Shown here: positions 62,103 to 64,000 of the stretch, piece by piece
Layout of the letters: the number at the start of each line of letters is the position of its first letter
Numbering within the stretch: position 1 is the stretch's first letter
Assembly: GCF_026151205.1 (NCBI RefSeq)
Contig: NC_087072.1
Coordinates: 4,636,084-4,700,083 of the forward strand
DNA length: 64,000 nucleotides
Source: Bolinopsis microptera
Lineage: Eukaryota; Ctenophora; Tentaculata; Lobata; Bolinopsidae
Reading direction: 5' to 3'
Notes under the pieces: model-generated
The model's input: only the letters and a program-made list of their open reading frames with translations
The model's database searches: none
Told to the model about the DNA's origin: nothing
Position numbers and translations under genes: made by a program

Positions 62103-62308
62103 ACTAGCAGGAACCCGTCTAACCCTAAAGTGGTGTCAAGACTCGAGAGACTTAAATAATTATTACCTATTTAATTCGCGTTTTTGAAACCACTTGGGAA
62201 TCCAAATTTTGGGCACTAAAATTCTTATTCCTTGGCCGATTGTTTATTTTTTCATGCTGATTTTTAAAGCATTAAAGCATTTGACCCAGTCACAAAAGTT
62301 TCCGTTGT
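62103..62308 (+). repeat. ~285-bp dispersed repeat, copy c, cut at G tract
   Basis: Closer to copy a than to copy b. It stops after TTTCCGTTGTGG, where copies a and b continue for about 80 bp, and is replaced by a G homopolymer. Confidence 0.8.
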
Positions 62309-62330
62309 GGGGGGGGGGGGGGGGGGGGGG
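62309..62330. repeat. 22-bp G homopolymer
   Basis: Uninterrupted run of 22 G, followed by an inverted repeat made of ACCCAAAAAAAACCC and GGGTTTTTTTGGG (62334-62411). Confidence 0.9.
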
Positions 62331-62699
62331 TGTAACCCAAAAAAAACCCAAAAAACCCAATCCCAGTATGACCTTTTTCAGGGTAGGAGTTGGGTTTTTT
62401 TGGGTTTTTTACAAATTTTTCATTTGAAGGAAATAAAATCATGTAGGCACCTAGCAAAACAATTATCAGTACAACATCACTGTTGTGGTTCATCACTACA
62501 ACATCACAATAGATATAATCGCTTAAATATCACCCAAAAGCAGTATTTTATTCACTGATGTGCTCAGAAGAAGTTGGCCATCCAGATATGATATCAGTCA
62601 TATGTAATGCTCACTTCGATGGCCATGGTAAATTGAGTTAGTAGGGACGCAACTCACTGATGACCCCAACCCTGACCGCAACCGGTATGAGAGGAATAA

Positions 62700-63738
62700 A
62701 GCCTTTCTTCTCACCTTCACGATCTCTGTTTCCGTTTTCCTGATCATCCGCTTAACGAGAATCCATGCTCTATCTCCAACTGAAAGAATCTTGCAGTTAC
62801 CATCAGCTGCATGATCACATGTGATATTAAGTGATATCTTCGCTTGTTTATGGCCCTGGAGTCGCTAAAATCTTGACTGGGATGGCATTTGATCTCGCCC
62901 TCCATTGAGGCAAACCTCAACAGCCGTATCATGATGCAGAGCATCACCATACACAGTTACTATTTTCGCCCATTCCTCTGATGAGTCAATATCCTCCACT
63001 TCCTCTTCTTCATCATCTGTTTCCGCTTCGTCACTCTCTGCTCCGTCAGAAGATGGTTGGAAAGCCTCTCCTTCAAAGCTACAGTGTTCTTGAAGGAGTT
63101 CTCTACCCCTTGAGACTCCCTTCTTCATAGCTTGTAACAATCTTGGAATTGAAGTATCTTTACCTCTAAATAGTTTCTCTGCTTTCGGATGCGGTATAAC
63201 AAGCTTGTTGCGAGAGTGGGCAACTGTTACAGGAATCAAATTTTTGCCGAGTGCATCAAGCTCGAGGGAACGGTTTGATTTGCCCATGCCAACCAACATA
63301 TCCTTAGAACACAGATTAGTTCTAATGCCTGCATGGAGGCCTATGCGCAGGAAAGCATAAAGTTTGCTCGCAGGCATCAGATGTAAACAGCCAGGGCATA
63401 AAGTGTTGATAACTGTTGTCAGCTGTTACACTGAGAATGTACAGCATCAGACCCTCGACTGTAATAATCGCATCATCAAAATTTTTACAAGTAGGCAGGT
63501 GGTCTTTCAATGGTTGTGTGAAGCTTAGGTGGCCCAAGGCGTCACCGCTGGATAGAAGCTGGGTGGAAGCCCTGGTCTGATGTGAGGCTCCCAGAACTTT
63601 GAAAAGGGGTATCCTGCTGGTGCCCTCTTCCAGACACTCATCGGACAGCATGATGAAAGCCACTACCTCCGCGTGGTGAAGACTGGATACTGGACAGGCA
63701 GGACGGTCGACGGGAGACATTGAGCCCCGGAAGTTCAA
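62700..63738 (-). pseudogene. Frameshifted transposon-like coding block
   Basis: A minus-strand frame from 63738 to 63322 (138 codons; PVSSLHHAEVVAFIML, then LMLYILSVTADNSYQHFMPW) passes by frameshift near 63350 into a second frame to 62865 (CEQ/SKLYAFLRIGLHAGIRTNL, NLIPVTVAHSRNKLVIPHP, a long Glu/Asp run). A short third piece reaches 62720 (GDRAWILVKRMIRK) before a GTGAGA donor-like site. The conserved-looking RxGxHxGxRTNL stretch, the single copy and the broken frame suggest a decayed transposase or transposon-associated gene. I cannot name the family. It may extend right past 63738. Confidence 0.45.
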
Positions 63739-63739
63739 T

Positions 63740-64000
63740 AATTTGATCTGTTGACTCCTTAACTCTTGGTCTACAAGAGGCTTTGAGACTCGTAAATCTT
63801 TACTGTGTATTGCACAGTAGCTAAAGAGGTGTTGGCTGTTACCCTGTTCAACCTAGTCTACTATGACCCAGCTAGACTGGACCACACTCTGGTAGTCAGG
63901 ATACGGCTCCCTATGCCCGGGGTACCGGGTAACGAGGTAGTCAGGGGAAGGGTTAGTCCCCGCTAAAGTGTAGCTCTGTTTTCAATCTAACCTCCTTATG
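63740..64000 (+). other. Right edge, possible repeat fragment
   Basis: A plus-strand frame at about 63838-63965 reads FNLVYYDPARLDHTLVVRIR and ends at a TAA. It is too short to assign and may be the end of another element. Confidence 0.3.

Overview
This is eukaryotic DNA: AT-rich, with spliced genes (GT-AG introns of about 0.1 to 3 kb) and a dense load of metazoan-type transposable elements (CR1- and RTE-like LINEs, hAT, pogo/Tigger-like and other TIR elements, an LTR retrotransposon, minisatellites). The host genes are animal types: UDP-glucuronosyltransferases, a six-EF-hand calbindin/calretinin-like protein, a WD40 protein, a HERC-like HECT E3 ligase and an SRCR/ephrin-receptor-like receptor. 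An early-branching invertebrate such as a cnidarian fits best, but nothing seen fixes the species.

Layout. 1-8.4 kb is a repeat nest: a decayed retroelement fragment, two short tandem arrays, a 107-bp tandem array split by a CR1-like LINE (minus) and a second 5'-truncated LINE (plus), then a 61-bp minisatellite with a ~590-bp higher-order repeat. 8.4-13.4 kb is mostly non-coding, with one truncated LINE. 13.5-18.3 kb holds two tandem, intronless UGT genes on the minus strand. Their 5' flanks are also duplicated, so comparing the copies exposes three later insertions: a ~465-bp MITE, a 3.1-kb TIR element carrying a LINE ORF1-like gene, and a truncated RTE LINE with target-site duplication.

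25.4-33.8 kb is a plus-strand WD40 gene reconstructed from eight phase-consistent exons; one intron holds a 1.2-kb 11-bp minisatellite. It converges on a minus-strand EF-hand gene of six exons (34.45-36.25 kb). 37.5-39.0 kb is a hAT element with a broken transposase and an exact 8-bp duplication. 40.0-49.7 kb is bounded by inverted ends and CACATA direct repeats. It contains an LTR retrotransposon with twin 687-bp LTRs, a MITE, a tandem repeat, a LINE, and an unrecognised minus-strand gene which that LINE splits.

52.8-54.5 kb may hold a small uncharacterised minus-strand gene. 55.0-59.5 kb is the 3' part of a HECT ubiquitin ligase gene (minus). Its last intron contains, on the opposite strand, a complete two-exon SRCR receptor gene whose tail has YxxM and YxxI motifs. 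59.8-64 kb is again repeats plus a frameshifted, transposon-like minus-strand coding block.

The genes do not form an operon or an obvious pathway. The main interest is in the duplicated UGT pair, the nested receptor gene, the TIR element with a LINE ORF1-like gene, and the 9.7-kb inverted-repeat-bounded block.
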